From the NCBI GenBank assembly GCA_034440635.1, contig JAOTON010000897.1:2604001-2668000 (forward strand): 64,000 bases of DNA, read 5' to 3'. The notes below the pieces were generated by a model. The model was not told where the DNA came from. It did no database searches and saw only the letters and a list, made by a program, of their open reading frames with translations. This DNA comes from Lepas anatifera (Eukaryota; Arthropoda; Thecostraca; Lepadidae). Shown here in pieces: positions 48,812 through 60,649 of this stretch (position 1 is the first letter of the stretch; every line of letters begins with the position of its first letter). The translations under genes were made by a program, and so were the position numbers.

Positions 48812-48954
48812 CCTCTGACCTCAGGCAGCACGTCCCAACCAATCTATTGCAGTTTCGGGGGGCTTTTTGCTGCCGAGGGGCACATCGTCAAGGGGGCCCC
48901 TGGAAATTTCTTGCCCCCCATCCGAAAATAGCATCCGCCGCCACTGCTGGAGTG

Positions 48955-49667
48955 GCAGGCGGCGGTGTAAGGTGGGCTGATTAATTATTGAAACCATCTT
49001 GATACTGATTTTGTATACAAGGACACAGGGGGAAATAAAAGTTGATTTGCGCCGAGAAACCACGGCGCAAAATTTGGAACCCCCGGCCATATGCGTAAGT
49101 TTTCCAACCCACAATACATAACGTAAGATCATGGACAGAGCAGAGCGGCTTCATCGCCATCAAAACATACAGGGCGAACTAGTCGAAGTCCTCTACGTTT
49201 CCCCTAGACTGCACAAATCCGTAACGTAAGATGGGACTTTGAAATTGTGATTAACTTCCAACAGTGTTGAGGCTTGGTGAGAATGTTATTTAATTTGGGA
49301 ATAGTCCTGTGGAAAGTATAACAGAACTCTTAAGGAAAAATAAAAGACATACATATAAACAAAGTGTGTTTACTTGATATTTACTCAAATGCGTAAAATT
49401 CCACGGGTTTCTTACGCTGCGTAAATTTTCTAGTATGGCGCCCGGCGGAAAATTGATCATTGTCAGAAAGCCCACTGCGTAAGAATTCGTGCTTTACCCA
49501 AGTATTAATTCCCCCTGCCAGGAAGACCTAATTGTGGCATTTGAAAAGTACAAGCAGGAGCCTATGTAAACGTGATTGGCAGATGCTGCTCTCAGATGGT
49601 ATCTATGGCATGTTCTCGGCGATGTGATCACATCGCAGGTGCCTGGACTGTTGCATTCTGGTTGGCA
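48955..49667. other. No recognised gene
   Basis: I see no supported exon or repeat in this stretch. Confidence 0.45.
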
Positions 49668-49858
49668 TAAGCGGATCTAGGGGAGGGGGGCTAAGTGGCA
49701 CTCCCCCTCAAACCTTGGCGCCCCTGAAAGGTCGCCTCCCACCCCCTTGGGTTTCGAGTATCGGAACCCCGTTTATAAAATTGGCGACTGGCGTCCATGG
49801 GTCCGAATGGCGCGCCCTGACCGCCCCCCCTCCCGGATTGGAAATCCCAGATCCATAT
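49668..49858. mobile_element. MITE related to 38520-38776
   Basis: It starts CATAAGCGGATCTAGGGG and ends CCCAGATCCATATATG. CCCCTGAAAGGTCGCCTCCC inside parallels the 38.5-kb element. The target duplication is not clear. Confidence 0.6.
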
Positions 49859-50839
49859 ATGGCTCGGAGAAGCGCAGTTTAGTAGGGCACCGGGTCAATT
49901 CGGGGAGAAGGTGGGATGAAAGTGAAGCACCTGCTCATGTTGTATATTCTCTAAATCCACCCATGGTCCATGGCCGGACTTATCCTGCTGCTAGGCTGCT
50001 TTTGCTATCCATATAGCTCAATTCCCCAATAGTTTGGCATGGGTCCAGAACAGACCAGGTAAAAAAATCAAACAGGTCCAGAAAGACACAAGATGAGAAA
50101 GCAAAAAAAGCAGTAAAAGAAAACAAAAAGCACCTTCAAAAAACGTAGCTAAAAAACATTCATAAACGTGAAATGAGACAACAAAGTACAAAACAACCAG
50201 TGGGCATTGACTTTAACAACCTTATGAAAACTGTACCATTTCCTTAAAACCATCAGAACTATCCACAAAATAAGAGTAAAACCATCCCAAGCTTGCGAAG
50301 TCTGGGTAGTACCTAGAACCAACACGAAATACCAGCCTGCTCTCTAGAATTATCAACCACTGGGGCATGAGGTAGAAAGGCTTTCAATGCAAGAAATTCC
50401 AGCATGAAAGTAGCCTCTTGACAAAATGAATGTCAACACTCTAATGTACCATGCTGGTGTAGCACTGCAGTGTTGTCTCTGAATATTTATTGAGGCACAT
50501 GGCCATCTGGCCCTTCTAGAGAAGCCAAAAGTAAGAGCTTCTTTTGTCTTCATTGGTGAAAATTTCCATTAAAACTTAGGGTATTGGTGAAGCAGATGTC
50601 ATAGGAACATGCCAGATCGTCACCTTGGGAAATGTTTCCAAAATATCCCCAGATTCACCTTGGGAAATGTTTTTAAAATATCCCCACATTCTGCAAGAAA
50701 ATCCCTAGAGGCGAAATAGACGGAAGGAGGGAAGGTTTGAGTAGTGTAAAGAGGTACCCAGAGGCGCACTCCAGATTCTAGAAATAGGGACCAAGGGCAT
50801 AATCAACTGACCTGACCTAACCTGAACTAAACTGAACTG

Positions 50840-50859
50840 ACCTAAACCTAACCTAACCT
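50840..50859 (-). repeat. Degenerate interstitial (TTAGG)n-like stretch
   Basis: ACCTAAACCTAACCTAACCT on plus equals about four TTAGG-type units on minus, within a longer ACCTGACCTAACC-rich tract from 50808. TTAGG is the ancestral arthropod telomere unit. It is short and could be chance. Confidence 0.4.
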
Positions 50860-51295
50860 CTGTGCAAAGACTCCCCCTTTCTAGCTGTCTGAGCATGCCA
50901 ATGATCACTGGCTCGTCCTGTGGGTGGGATCACGCTTGATCACGTCTGGATTTTCTTCAGAAGCTGGGGATATTTTGACAATATTTCCCAAGGTGACAAT
51001 CTGGGATGTTCCTGTGACATCTGCTTCACCATTACCAAACTTAGTGGGAGATGTTTTGAACAAAAAATTATGTCTCATAACAAATATCCCCTCAACAAAG
51101 TGTTTTGAAAATCTAAGGGCCTACACCAAAGTCTTAACACATAAGAAACCTAAAGCCTGGTATAATAGGACAGGCTAGGATATCAGGAACACCTCAGTCC
51201 TAACATATAGAAAGGCTTAAATCCATATGATGTCCTAGGACAAGCTCCAAAACATGATGAAATTTCACAGACCATTTTACCATAGAGAAAACCTA

Positions 51296-51634
<339 letters not shown>

Positions 51635-52065
51635 CTATTGAAGTCATTTTCCCACAGCTTGGCAGACCCTGCAATATAGAAAACACTTATTAGGATTCAA
51701 CATAGAATAAAAAACAACGTGAAATCTAGCTCAACATTTTAAATCAATGCCACACCTAGTACCTAAGAAATAAGATACCTAATTACCTAATAACGAGCAA
51801 AACTGTCCAAATATGGTACCCTATGAAAAACATCTCATACCAACCAAAATGCTTCAGTACCTAGTATCCCTAAAAACAAAATAAATTGATAAAACCTAGC
51901 GTACATTGAAATCCCATGCGCTTCGATATCGTAAAGAAAACAACACCTGTCCATCCATGTTCAAGCCGTTGTTCAGGTGCAATCGACGGTACCAACACCA
52001 GTCTAAGTTCACGTTAGGTATAACCTAACCCGGATACCTATGGACAAATAGATCATATAACTTAC

Positions 52066-52250
52066 TTTTAATTACGGTGCCATCCCTTACCCCTTGCGCC
52101 ACCGCATAATATAAACACTAACCGCAGCCCACATAAGTTCACTTGCTCAGCACAGCGGCGGGGACCAGCCGTCACGAGAAACAACCAGCACGCGCATTGA
52201 AATTTCCCCTCCGGCAGGTGGTTGGAGCACAACAGGAGGCGCACTGCCAT
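52066..52250 (-). other. Candidate non-coding first exon and promoter region of par-3
   Basis: Minus-strand sequence from about 52250 to 52066 is GC-richer than its surroundings and ends in AAA with GTAAGT immediately after (plus 52060-52065), a consensus splice donor. It lies about 530 bp upstream of the par-3 start codon. A leader exon spliced to a site just before 51532 is a reasonable inference, for example after CAACAG ending at 51535. There is no direct evidence of transcription. Confidence 0.4.
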
Positions 52251-53947
52251 CTATGAAGAGAAGCTAAATTTTAGGTACCCGGTTTTTCCAAAAAAGAATT
52301 GGAGTAAAAGATCGAAAATGGTGTTACAAAATGTATTTTGGAGATTGGTTTTAATTTTATTTAATATTTTAAACATTTTTTCTTTCTAATTTAAGTTCAA
52401 TTTAAATTTTTAAAAAATCTTGAGATAGCCAATATAAGCGTATACTACGCTCTTGAGACGATTGTAGCGCACTGTTTTTTTCAATCAATCAATCAATCAA
52501 TTTTTTTATTTCATTTTCCATATAGACAGGTGAAGAGAAGCAAAGGAGAAGAATAGCAGATAAGAAACATGAGAAAGGCAGCAATAGTCATACAGTAACG
52601 TAAAAGTGAGGTCGGTGAGTATGTTATGAGATCCTGACAAATAAACACAATGCTGATCAGCAGAAATAACACAAAAAACAAAAACACCGCAGAAAAGCAA
52701 AAAAGAAGAAGAAACAATACAAAACAAAGTGAGCGATCAGATAATACAAAACACGCCTAACAAAAAGAACAAAATGACAAAAACTGAACAAAATGACAAA
52801 AACTAAAAATTTATAATTCTAAGTTAGTTTGAAGTCGTGGGCCCACATATGCTGTTTAAGTTAGTCACAAACGAGGAAAATACCATAAGAGCAAACAATA
52901 GTGGCAGTTAATGAAACAAAACCAAAGCATCAAGCAGGAAACCAAAAGCGCAAAAATAAGACGAAGAGCATAACCAGGCAAAATGAGCGCAGAGATGACA
53001 CTAAAAGCGCATTAAGCAAAACGAAAAGGACAAATAATAGTGTGAGTTAAGTGGAAAAGCCAGTTTACAAAGTATGGCATTTTCGACGAGATCTCGTCGG
53101 CGCGAGTGCCCTTGGAGACAGGATCGAGTGGTGCGAATTTTATCAACCTGGTGCGAATTTGCAAGGTTAGTGACACTTAAAATAAACAAATAATGGCTGA
53201 ATGGCTATTAAGACACAGGAGGGGCCTTATAAAAAGCCCTTAATTAACTGACTAATGATTAAGATAGCATTGCATTGCAGGGGTAGGAATGGGTGCATTT
53301 TTTCCCTGGCATGTGGCATATTGGTGCAAATTTTTGGAGGATGGTGGTGCGAGAATTTTAGATGGCTGGTGCGACTCGTCTGGCCTGCTGCCATACTTTG
53401 CAGACTGGTGGAAAAGCACGACAGCAGCGACAAAAAGAAAAACAAGCAATACAAGAGACAAAATGAGCATAGCAGAACGAGAACGAGAACTTTAACTGTT
53501 TTTCTTCAACAAACAAGAAACCTTTTAGGGCCTTGTTTCACAGATGTCATTCATCTTGTGAACTTCAGCATAGGGTCCCTAGTATATCTTTACTTTACAC
53601 CATTGATCACCATTACACCATTGCTGAGGGTCCCCTCTGCAGCATCTATCCTTTAGGGCCGGCCTTGAGCAGTATCCTGTACTCACTGGGGATCTCTTCT
53701 CGATCCAAGGAGGCTCCTGGGTGGGTTAACGCTGGCACGGACATTCAAACATTATACAACGCCTATGGGGGATCCAAATCCAGAGGCTACTGACTCTCCA
53801 GCAGCCCCCTCCCCTTGGGATTTCCATCCATGATCTACTTTAACTAGTCATGCTTCATGACCCAGGTCTTGTTATCACATAAAAATTGCATGGGTTTTCT
53901 TTGTCGGACAGTTCACATGGTTAGGTAAGTCAGTATTTATTTCAGGC
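52251..53947. other. AT-rich stretch, no recognised gene
   Basis: There is an (AATC)n microsatellite at 52480-52500 and long A-rich purine tracts (52500-53050). No supported exon on either strand. Confidence 0.5.
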
Positions 53948-54130
53948 CCTGGGGGGTTTTTCTTTCCCCCAGGCCGGCTGCTGCCCCGCCCCCCCCCCCC
54001 CCCCCGCCCGGGGGGCGGGGGGGGGCGCCCCCCCCCCGCCCCCCGCCCCCCCCCCCGCCCCGGGGGCGGGGGGGGGGGGGGTGGGTGTCCGCCCGGCTCC
54101 CCCCCCCCCCCCAAAAAAACCAAAAAAAAA
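53948..54130. repeat. G/C homopolymer tract, possible assembly artefact
   Basis: About 180 bp made almost only of runs of C, G and A, with runs of 8-17 identical bases, ending in A-rich ACCAAAAAAAAAAAACG. No other part of the window looks like this. It could form G-quadruplexes on both strands, but low-quality consensus or gap-filling is at least as likely. Confidence 0.6.
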
Positions 54131-54814
54131 AAACGATATAAAGTACCCACCATATAGGGATAATTAGAGAATACCAATAAAAATTTGTGTCTATAAATGT
54201 ATTCTGTGTCGACTCCAGGATGTATTTTAAGGAATTGGGGCTGATGGGTACTCTGCTATATAGGGCACATCTTTCCAGCTAAAGGGAAATTTTAGGTCAC
54301 TAGAAACAGGATCTAGTTCATCATCATCATCACCATCATCAATTTTTGACTCCCAATTTTTTATTTCTTTTAATGATGATAGACAGCAGAAATGTAGATG
54401 ACAGAAGCAGACAAAAGTAGAACAAGCAAGACAAAATAATGCCTACAATAAAGAAATAACATAATGAGCAGGACCAAAAGGCAGACCAAATCAGAATAGC
54501 AATCACATAAAGCATTGTACATGTTTGTGTTTGGGTAATGCATCGACTTTTTGTTCAAATAAACACCATACTTCAGAAAGATGCAGACACAAGGTTACGT
54601 TTTTGGTGTCACAAATCATCAGGCAAGTTATATCTTTGTGTATTGAATGCTCTAAACCAGAAAACTTTGCAGAAGATGTGCAGTGGAAAACATCCTCTAT
54701 GGCTCATTTTCCATGGGCAAGAGGTGATCAGGATGGGACTAAGGATACAGTGGTTTCCATGAAGCTTGTGTTTGAATGAGAGCTCTAACATATGAGCCGC
54801 TCTACAACTGAGCT

Positions 54815-55037
54815 ACCCCAGTAGCTCAGTGGGTAGAGCGTTGGGCTCCGGCCCGCTGCTCAGACACATGCAGTGGTACCTAGTGCATGTCCAGGCTTGG
54901 GATTGGTTCCCCTGAGACGCTCCGGCACTCAATAGTTTCCCCGACGTAGGTTGGCTGGCAACTGACTGGTGAGAGGGTGACCTGAGGGGGATGGCCATCC
55001 TTGTGCTTTGTGGGACATTAAACTTTGGCTTCTAAAT
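54815..55037 (+). mobile_element. tRNA-derived SINE-like element
   Basis: TAGCTCAGTGGGTAGAGCG at 54822-54840 is a strong A box and D arm. A weaker B-box-like GGATTGGTTCC follows near 54899. The body continues with CGACGTAGGTTGGC and GGGGGATGGCCATCC to ACATTAAACTTTGGCTTC. Just upstream (54799-54816) lies an inverted A-box-like sequence, CGCTCTACAACTGAGCTA. Confidence 0.6.
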
Positions 55038-55465
55038 TAGCCCTCCATTGAGGGAAATGCTCATTCAGGTGTTGGGGCCAGGGTCTCCGTGACAAGTCCC
55101 TTGATGATTTTAGCGAAACTCTGACTCCAGCAATCATACTAGGAACAACTTGAACCCATTTTTTATATATATATAAAACATTTCACACTCAGTTTTGTCT
55201 GCTTTCTGGTTCACTGGTGACATTTTCCCTCACCAAAATTTGCAAAGATAGCTTTGCTTTGCATTTTATGGTCCTTTACCATCTGCACTGTAAAGAAATT
55301 GTTACCCTACCTTACCTTACCTAGGGATTTTGGAATGTGAATGCCTTATCGGCCTTCTGGCTCTGTTCACTGGCAAGCTCAGCTAAGGGAAGTCCACAGT
55401 TACTCTTCCCAGGCCATGAACCTGAGTAAGGTCTGTGTCAGGGGCTCTGTGGAGCCCAGGACAAG

Positions 55466-55984
55466 GGTGTCTAGGTAGTAGTAGTAGTAGTAGTAGTTTC
55501 CCTCCAGCCTCCTTACGGAGGTGTAGCCGTCCGGCTCTGGAGGGACCTGGCAGCTCTCGCCACGGCCGCCACGTAGTCGTCGCCACGCATCTCCTCCAGA
55601 CTCGGATAGATGGTTCCGGTGAGGCGATGGCGCGTGGCCATCAGGGCCGGACACCTCCCCAGGATGTGAGCCGGGGTATCCGGCTCCTCCCGACAGAGTC
55701 GGCACCAGCTGGCCTGGCAGCGAACGTTGCCGCACTGGGCGCACTGCCAGGAGGAGTTGCCCCCTATCCTGTGGAGGTAGGCTGCTGAGCCGGACCAGTG
55801 GCCGGCTCGGAGTTGATGGACCTCGACAGCCGTCCCCCTCTCGACGTGGGTCAAGGGCGGCGGGACCGGCTCGCCTATCAGCTGGCGGTACCAGCCTGGG
55901 GGGCGGTCACGAGCGACCCGAGAACGGGCCGCTCTCGCCGCTGCTCGGTGGACCGTCCTCGTGTCGATCAGGAGGTGTCTAGGT
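55466..55984 (-). mobile_element. 5'-truncated LINE insertion with 11-bp TSD
   Basis: GGTGTCTAGGT is repeated exactly at 55466-55476 and 55974-55984. The 497-bp insert between them runs on the minus strand. It ends in a (TAC)n microsatellite tail at its 3' end, next to 55477, and encodes the end of a LINE ORF2. Target-site duplication, 5' truncation and a repeat tail are the standard signature of target-primed reverse transcription. Confidence 0.87.
55513..55972 (-). pseudogene. LINE ORF2 C-terminal end (zinc-finger region after the reverse transcriptase)
   Basis: The minus-strand frame reads RDRPPGWYRQLIGEPVPPP, then VEVHQLRAGHWSGSAAYLH, then a CCHC-like cluster CRLCREEPDTPAHILGRC. Reverse transcriptase proteins of Jockey-type LINEs end with such a region: LR-x-GH, Y-x-HRIG, then C-x2-C-x7-H-x4-C. 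Only the last ~150 codons are present because the insertion was 5'-truncated on arrival; the frame is intact from about 55972 to the stop near 55513. No reverse transcriptase active site is included, so it is non-functional. It could come from the same family as the 8-12 kb LINE, but there is no overlapping sequence to test this. Confidence 0.82.
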
Positions 55985-57088
55985 CAGTCAGTCAGGGGTG
56001 TCATACCTGGTGTGCATCCAATGTCTGTCAAGCCTTGCCTTGAAGAGGTTTAGTGAGGGTGCCTCCACTACACTTGCTGTTACCTTGCTGCCAAATACTG
56101 TCATATCTTGTTGCATGCAGACTGATGGGAATCTGATTGAAACCCAGTTTCCAGTCCCAAAATCTATATAAGGATAGTAATTGTACCCAGATACACTGTC
56201 CAATCACAATTTAACTTTTGCAAGGGACCTAGGTATATGCTGCTGTCACCTGCTGTTATGCAATGTCTGTATTCTACTGCACTCATTGTGGTGAAAAATG
56301 TTTTAGTGCATCGTTTACATAAGATGAGTTCAATTTTTAGCCACCTCTTCATGAGTCAATGGGGAAAAAAGAAAGGATTTTTTTTCAGTAAATGCAAGAT
56401 TGATCAAGTCTGACCTCCTCATGCTATGTATCCTCAGCATGTTCCTGACCATTAAGTGAAGTTTTTGAGCATCATACCTCTAAGAGCCTATCTCAGTTCA
56501 CTTGTGCTGTGATTCCTGTTAATCTAATTTTGCACTGAATTGAGATAGAGCCTCCATTTGCATACCATTGTGTCTGTCTTGTCACTGAGATTCCAGCGAT
56601 GTGCAATATGATCATACTATCATATGCGTCAGAAAAGGGGGGGCCAGGGGGCCTGGCCCCCACTTTTTGGTAAATTTCCTGATCTCAGTCAAAATGAGAG
56701 AAAGCTGGACATTCTTATATCCAGCCGCTGCGGAAGGCAACCAAGAGCCCAAATTCGAACAGTTTTTGGTCCTGATGTTGAAAGTTTTTTGTCAGCATCA
56801 GGTTGAAGATTGGCTGCCCCCCCCACTTTTTCCCGGTGGCGACACTTATGCATACTATCAAACATGAAACCCTGATAAATTCATGTGTTGATCTCAATTT
56901 GACCTGGTGTGGTCTTGCCATACACCTTTCAATTTGTCACAGGAGAAATCCAATGATGCCCAAAATTGGCTCTGACATTGTTCAGAGAAAAATATGTAAG
57001 AGAAATCTGCAATACCCTTTTGTAATCCTGAAGAAAATAATTTGACCTCTGGTAACTTCAATGTTAACTGAACCTCTGGTAACTGAAT
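55985..57088. other. No recognised gene
   Basis: A possible short element lies at 56620-56845, with CCCCCCCACTTTTTCC-like ends (GGGGCCAGGGGGCC on the left), but its ends are not convincing. Confidence 0.4.
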
Positions 57089-57748
57089 GGGGTCGAAATA
57101 GGAAAAGAAAAAGTGGTTAAGTATTTAGGCGTCCTGGTAGATGATAATTTGAAATGGGATGCTCATGTGGCCAACATGGCAACTCTGATCAGTAGAAATC
57201 TGGGAATAATGAGTAGAGCAAAATATTATTTAGAATCACGAGAACTTATCTGTCTATATAACACTCTTGTGCTACCATACTTCAATTACTGCGCAGTTGT
57301 ATGGGGAAGCAATTATCAAACGCATTTAGATAAGCTAATGAAACTTCAAAAAAGGGCAGTTTGAATAATTATGAAGAAACCTTTTTACCATCCTACAAAT
57401 GGACTTTTTGTTGAACTTAACTTGTTAAAACTCAATGATATTATTACTGAACAGAAAATTATAATTCTATCAAAATTTTTAAGCCAATCACTACCATTTG
57501 CAATCTCATCACTCTTCCAATATCATCGTCCTGCAAACACTCGCCTAGTACAACATTTTCATGTTCCTTTAGCAACAACGAACTACAGATCATTTTCAAT
57601 ATCATGTTCAGCTCCAAAAGCGTGGAACCAGATAATATGTCCGATTTTTCCAAATCTTGATGATGTTCCATTGCAGAAATATACATTAAAGAAAATTATC
57701 AGAGGACATTTTAGGAACCAGTATCGATCCCAGGAGGGGAATCAATAG
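57089..57748 (+). pseudogene. LINE reverse transcriptase C-terminal part (CR1/Crack/Daphne-like), with premature stop
   Basis: The frame reads EKVVKYLGVLVDDNLKWDAH, then YNTLVLPYFNYCAVVWGSN and HLDKLMKLQKRAV. A TGA at 57362-57364 interrupts it, after which the same frame continues IIMKKPFYHPTNGLF to a stop near 57748, passing NYRSFSISCSAPKAWNQI. The YLGV-[LI]-[VI]-D, LPY-x-YC-x-VWG and LQK-[RK]-A motifs mark the region just after the reverse transcriptase fingers and palm in CR1-group LINEs. CGA to TGA at the stop would explain the break. Upstream catalytic motifs (FADD) are absent, so the copy is 5'-truncated. The remnant is AT-rich and a different clade from the 8-12 kb LINE. GACCTCTGGTAACT occurs twice just upstream (57043 and 57071). 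Confidence 0.87.
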
Positions 57749-59406
57749 TAAATGGATTCAGGTAAAAAAATCAAGCTATCAAGTACTTTCTTTTTGTGCT
57801 TCTTTTTCATCTCGCTGCCTAGTTTTCTCATAGCCATTGACTGACCAATTTTTTTCTTCTTTTTCTTATTTTTATGAGGTTCTTATTTAACCCTGAAAAA
57901 TTTAATCCACTAATACCAACTTTAGAGTACCCAAGTTTCTCTCGAATGTTACTAGTTCTTCTATTCTTTTCGGGAGAGGCTTGGGGAAATACTCAGTAAA
58001 CAACTTTTGTTTTCATTTGTAAAGCAAAGAATAAATGGAGCGGGGAGTGGTGCGACCTTCAAGATATTAACATACGTAAGATATTAACATACATGTCCCA
58101 AATTTACAACTGGAAAATGTGTAGTTTGGTCGCATGGGTACGGAAGGGCACTCCTGCCTACCTTTTAAATGGGTAGTGGGTTAAAAAAAATGTTGACCTG
58201 ACCAAAACAATTAGTATAATTTCCCTTTGCCTTGTAAGGGGCCTTCAGACGCTGCCCATAATTCTGCTTTAGCTTCTTCAGTAGATGAGATAGGCAAGGG
58301 GAAAAATGTGCCCTCCCCAGTGGGACGTTTATGCGCGACTCCAGCGGGGCACAATTTAAGATAGAATTAGCTGGACAGGCTGGAAGAGAGGGCAAGGTGC
58401 TGGCGAACAAGTCAATATATGGGTGGGAAGAAGAGAAAAGGGAGCAGGGCCCTCTGAGCATGCAGGTGGTGGTCGGAAAGAACATACAGGGGAGGAGAGC
58501 AGAACACTATTGGGCAGTTAGATAGGGTCGAACAGGGTAGAAAATGGCGAGGTAGCGACGTGTCTGCTCTTGACTGTGACTTTTGTCGGTTGAGCTTTGA
58601 ACCACTCCTGCCCCCCTGGGAGCGTCCCCTGCTGTGTATTCTCCCTAGCCCCGGTATCGGGCCTGGCCGGGACTCTGCGCTGGCTTGTATTGCCCTGGTT
58701 TGCCATATACAGGGTGACAAAAAAACGGGCCTTGACATTCATATAGCCATAACGTCAATATTTTACGTCGGATTTAAATAAAACTTTGAGCATAAATGCG
58801 TTTTTGTGTGTTGAGTAAGATACCAAAATATCAAAATAATAGGATATAAACATTTTGTTCCATTAAACATGTTCTAGACATCCTATTTTCTGTATCCGTG
58901 CATTCTCAAAAACCGACGAAAAGTCATGATTAGTGGTCGGTGTAGTGTCCTGGATATTTCCCAGGGCTGCATTTCTTTAGCACAGGAGTGATTCTGGATT
59001 CTTTGGCTGCACACAGTCCTTTTTGCAACCCGAAAATAAAATATTTAAGGGGTTTTCAGGGGATGTAAAGAGGGACTGTTTTACCCAGCGCACCAGATTC
59101 CTCGGGCAAGGTGGCCCTCAACCCCTGAAGTTCTCTTCAAGCTCGACTATGCACTTCCCTGGGCATCCCAAGTGACTTGGATTGGTTTCATTATCTGCAT
59201 TGAGGTTCTCTTAGGCTGCATGCTTATCGAAAAAGTCCTGCATGCTGTATCTTGCCCTGGTTTGCCATTGCTGTGTGCTGTGGCCTACCGTTTCGCTGCG
59301 ACGCAGTGCACCTGTTTAAGCTCCCCTAGCAGCTTAATCTGTTCGTCGATAATGTCTGTACTCTGTGCCAATAAACGTATGGTCGTGAAAGAAGGGAGGA
59401 CAGGGC
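57749..59406. other. No recognised gene
   Basis: ATACAGGGTGACAAAAAAACG near 58709 resembles the end of a mariner-type MITE, but no partner end was found. Otherwise nothing is recognised. Confidence 0.45.
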
Positions 59407-59786
59407 GTTGATAGGTACACGGACGAGGTTGAAGCGAAAGTTTGGGAACGCCCGTTGATAGGTACACGGACGAGGTTGAAGCGAAAGTTTGGGAACGCCC
59501 GTTGATAGGTACACGGACGAGGTTGAAGCGAAAGTTTGGGAACGCCCGTTGATAGGTACACGGACGAGGTTGAAGCGAAAGTTTGGGAACTCCCGTTGAT
59601 AGGTACACGGACGAGGTTGAAGTGAAAGTTTGGGAACGCCCGTTGATAGGTACACGGACGAGGTTGAAGCGAAAGTTTGGGAACGCCCGTTGATAGGTAC
59701 ACGGACGAGGTTGAAGCGAAAGTTTGGGAACGCCCGGTGATAGGTACACGGACGAGGTTGAAGCGATAAGTTTGGGAACGCCCGTT
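59407..59786. repeat. 47-bp tandem repeat, about 8 units
   Basis: The unit combines TTGATAGGTACACGGACGAG and GTTGAAGCGAAAGTTTGGGA with ACGCCCG. Units are almost identical, differing by single bases (for example GCGAAAG to GTGAAAG near 59622), which indicates recent amplification. Because 47 is not a multiple of three, each open minus frame cycles through three peptide repeats; they are not genes. Confidence 0.93.
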
Positions 59787-59831
59787 TCGGGTAACATGAG
59801 TGCTGAAGGGGACGATCTTTTAAAGGGGATG

Positions 59832-59996
59832 ACCCATGATCTTTGACCTTGACCTGACACATTTACATGAATGAGAAGCCTGAACTATGATGGCCTAGCA
59901 TGATATGTGTCATACTAATTGGCGTCATCTGACTGGAAACGTTAGCGCCAATTACTTTAAAATGCGGGTATGACCTTGACCTGTGACCTTCATGTG
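59832..59996 (-). promoter_or_regulatory. Cluster of TGACCT half-sites upstream of Rop
   Basis: CTTTGACCTTGACCTGACAC (59831) and ATGACCTTGACCTGTGACCT (59970) hold five TGACCT hexamers, with TCAAGGTCA-type extended half-sites on minus. These suit monomeric or direct-repeat nuclear receptor binding. They lie about 0.7-0.8 kb before the Rop coding exon. Regulatory use is unproven, and similar clusters occur in the transposons at 15.2 and 44.2 kb. Confidence 0.35.
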
Positions 59997-60649
59997 AGCT
60001 GAATTTGAAATATCCCCCCCCGATTATGTGTGTGGCATTATTAAGTCATCACCTATTCTAAGATATAGCTGGACTAGTGCAGCGTCGTAGTTTGTTCAGA
60101 TGTCGTCCAAAAAAATTCACTGGAGCTACTCATGGACCAGCCGGATCGTCATACAGTCTATTGCTTAGAAGAGTCGAGAACTGCCAAAGCTTCATCTTTT
60201 TAGTTTCACCATAGCGCGAGAAACCTGGCAGGGGAGTCGATATGGCCCCCAGCATGTACCAATAGGGTCTAAACTAACCTTATTTATTACGGTATAGTTT
60301 AAGCAAACCTGATTTGACCTGACCTTACTTGACTTAACCCACACCTTCTGACGACCCATACACCTAACTCACTTTCTAATATTCTGACACGCCATTGTAT
60401 AGTCATGTGAAATGTGTAAAGGTTACCTCCGTGTGATCCTTAATTTTTGTTTTATGAAGGAAACCCTGATAATATTGTATCATGGGGCACCTTGCAGCTT
60501 CATTGTCAATGAAAATCCGCAGCTTTTGTCAAAACTGGCTTTCTCCTGCTGTGCCTTTTGACTTTCCTTAGAATAGTACAATTTAATGTTACTGAATCTG
60601 TATCTTAGTCCCGAGCAATACAAATTATCGTCTTTTACTCTTGTTTCAG

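Larger units (their letters stand above)
47904..48954. mobile_element. hAT-like element with exact 8-bp TSD
   Basis: CTGGAGTG is duplicated at 47904-47911 and 48947-48954. The element (47912-48946, 1035 bp) starts CAGTGGCGGCGGATAAGG and ends GCATCCGCCGCCACTG. It contains a tandem repeat and a further nested MITE. No transposase frame. Confidence 0.9.

Noticed and set aside
53875..54177. 100-codon Gly/Pro-rich ORF
   Set aside because: It is a translation of the G/C homopolymer block, which may be an assembly artefact.
58709..58760. mariner-type MITE start (ACAGGGTGACAAAAAAACGGG)
   Set aside because: Only one end was seen; no matching inverted terminus or TA duplication could be placed.
59285..59862. 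ORFs with repeats such as VPKLSLQPRPCTYQR
   Set aside because: They are translations of the 47-bp array, cycling through three frames.
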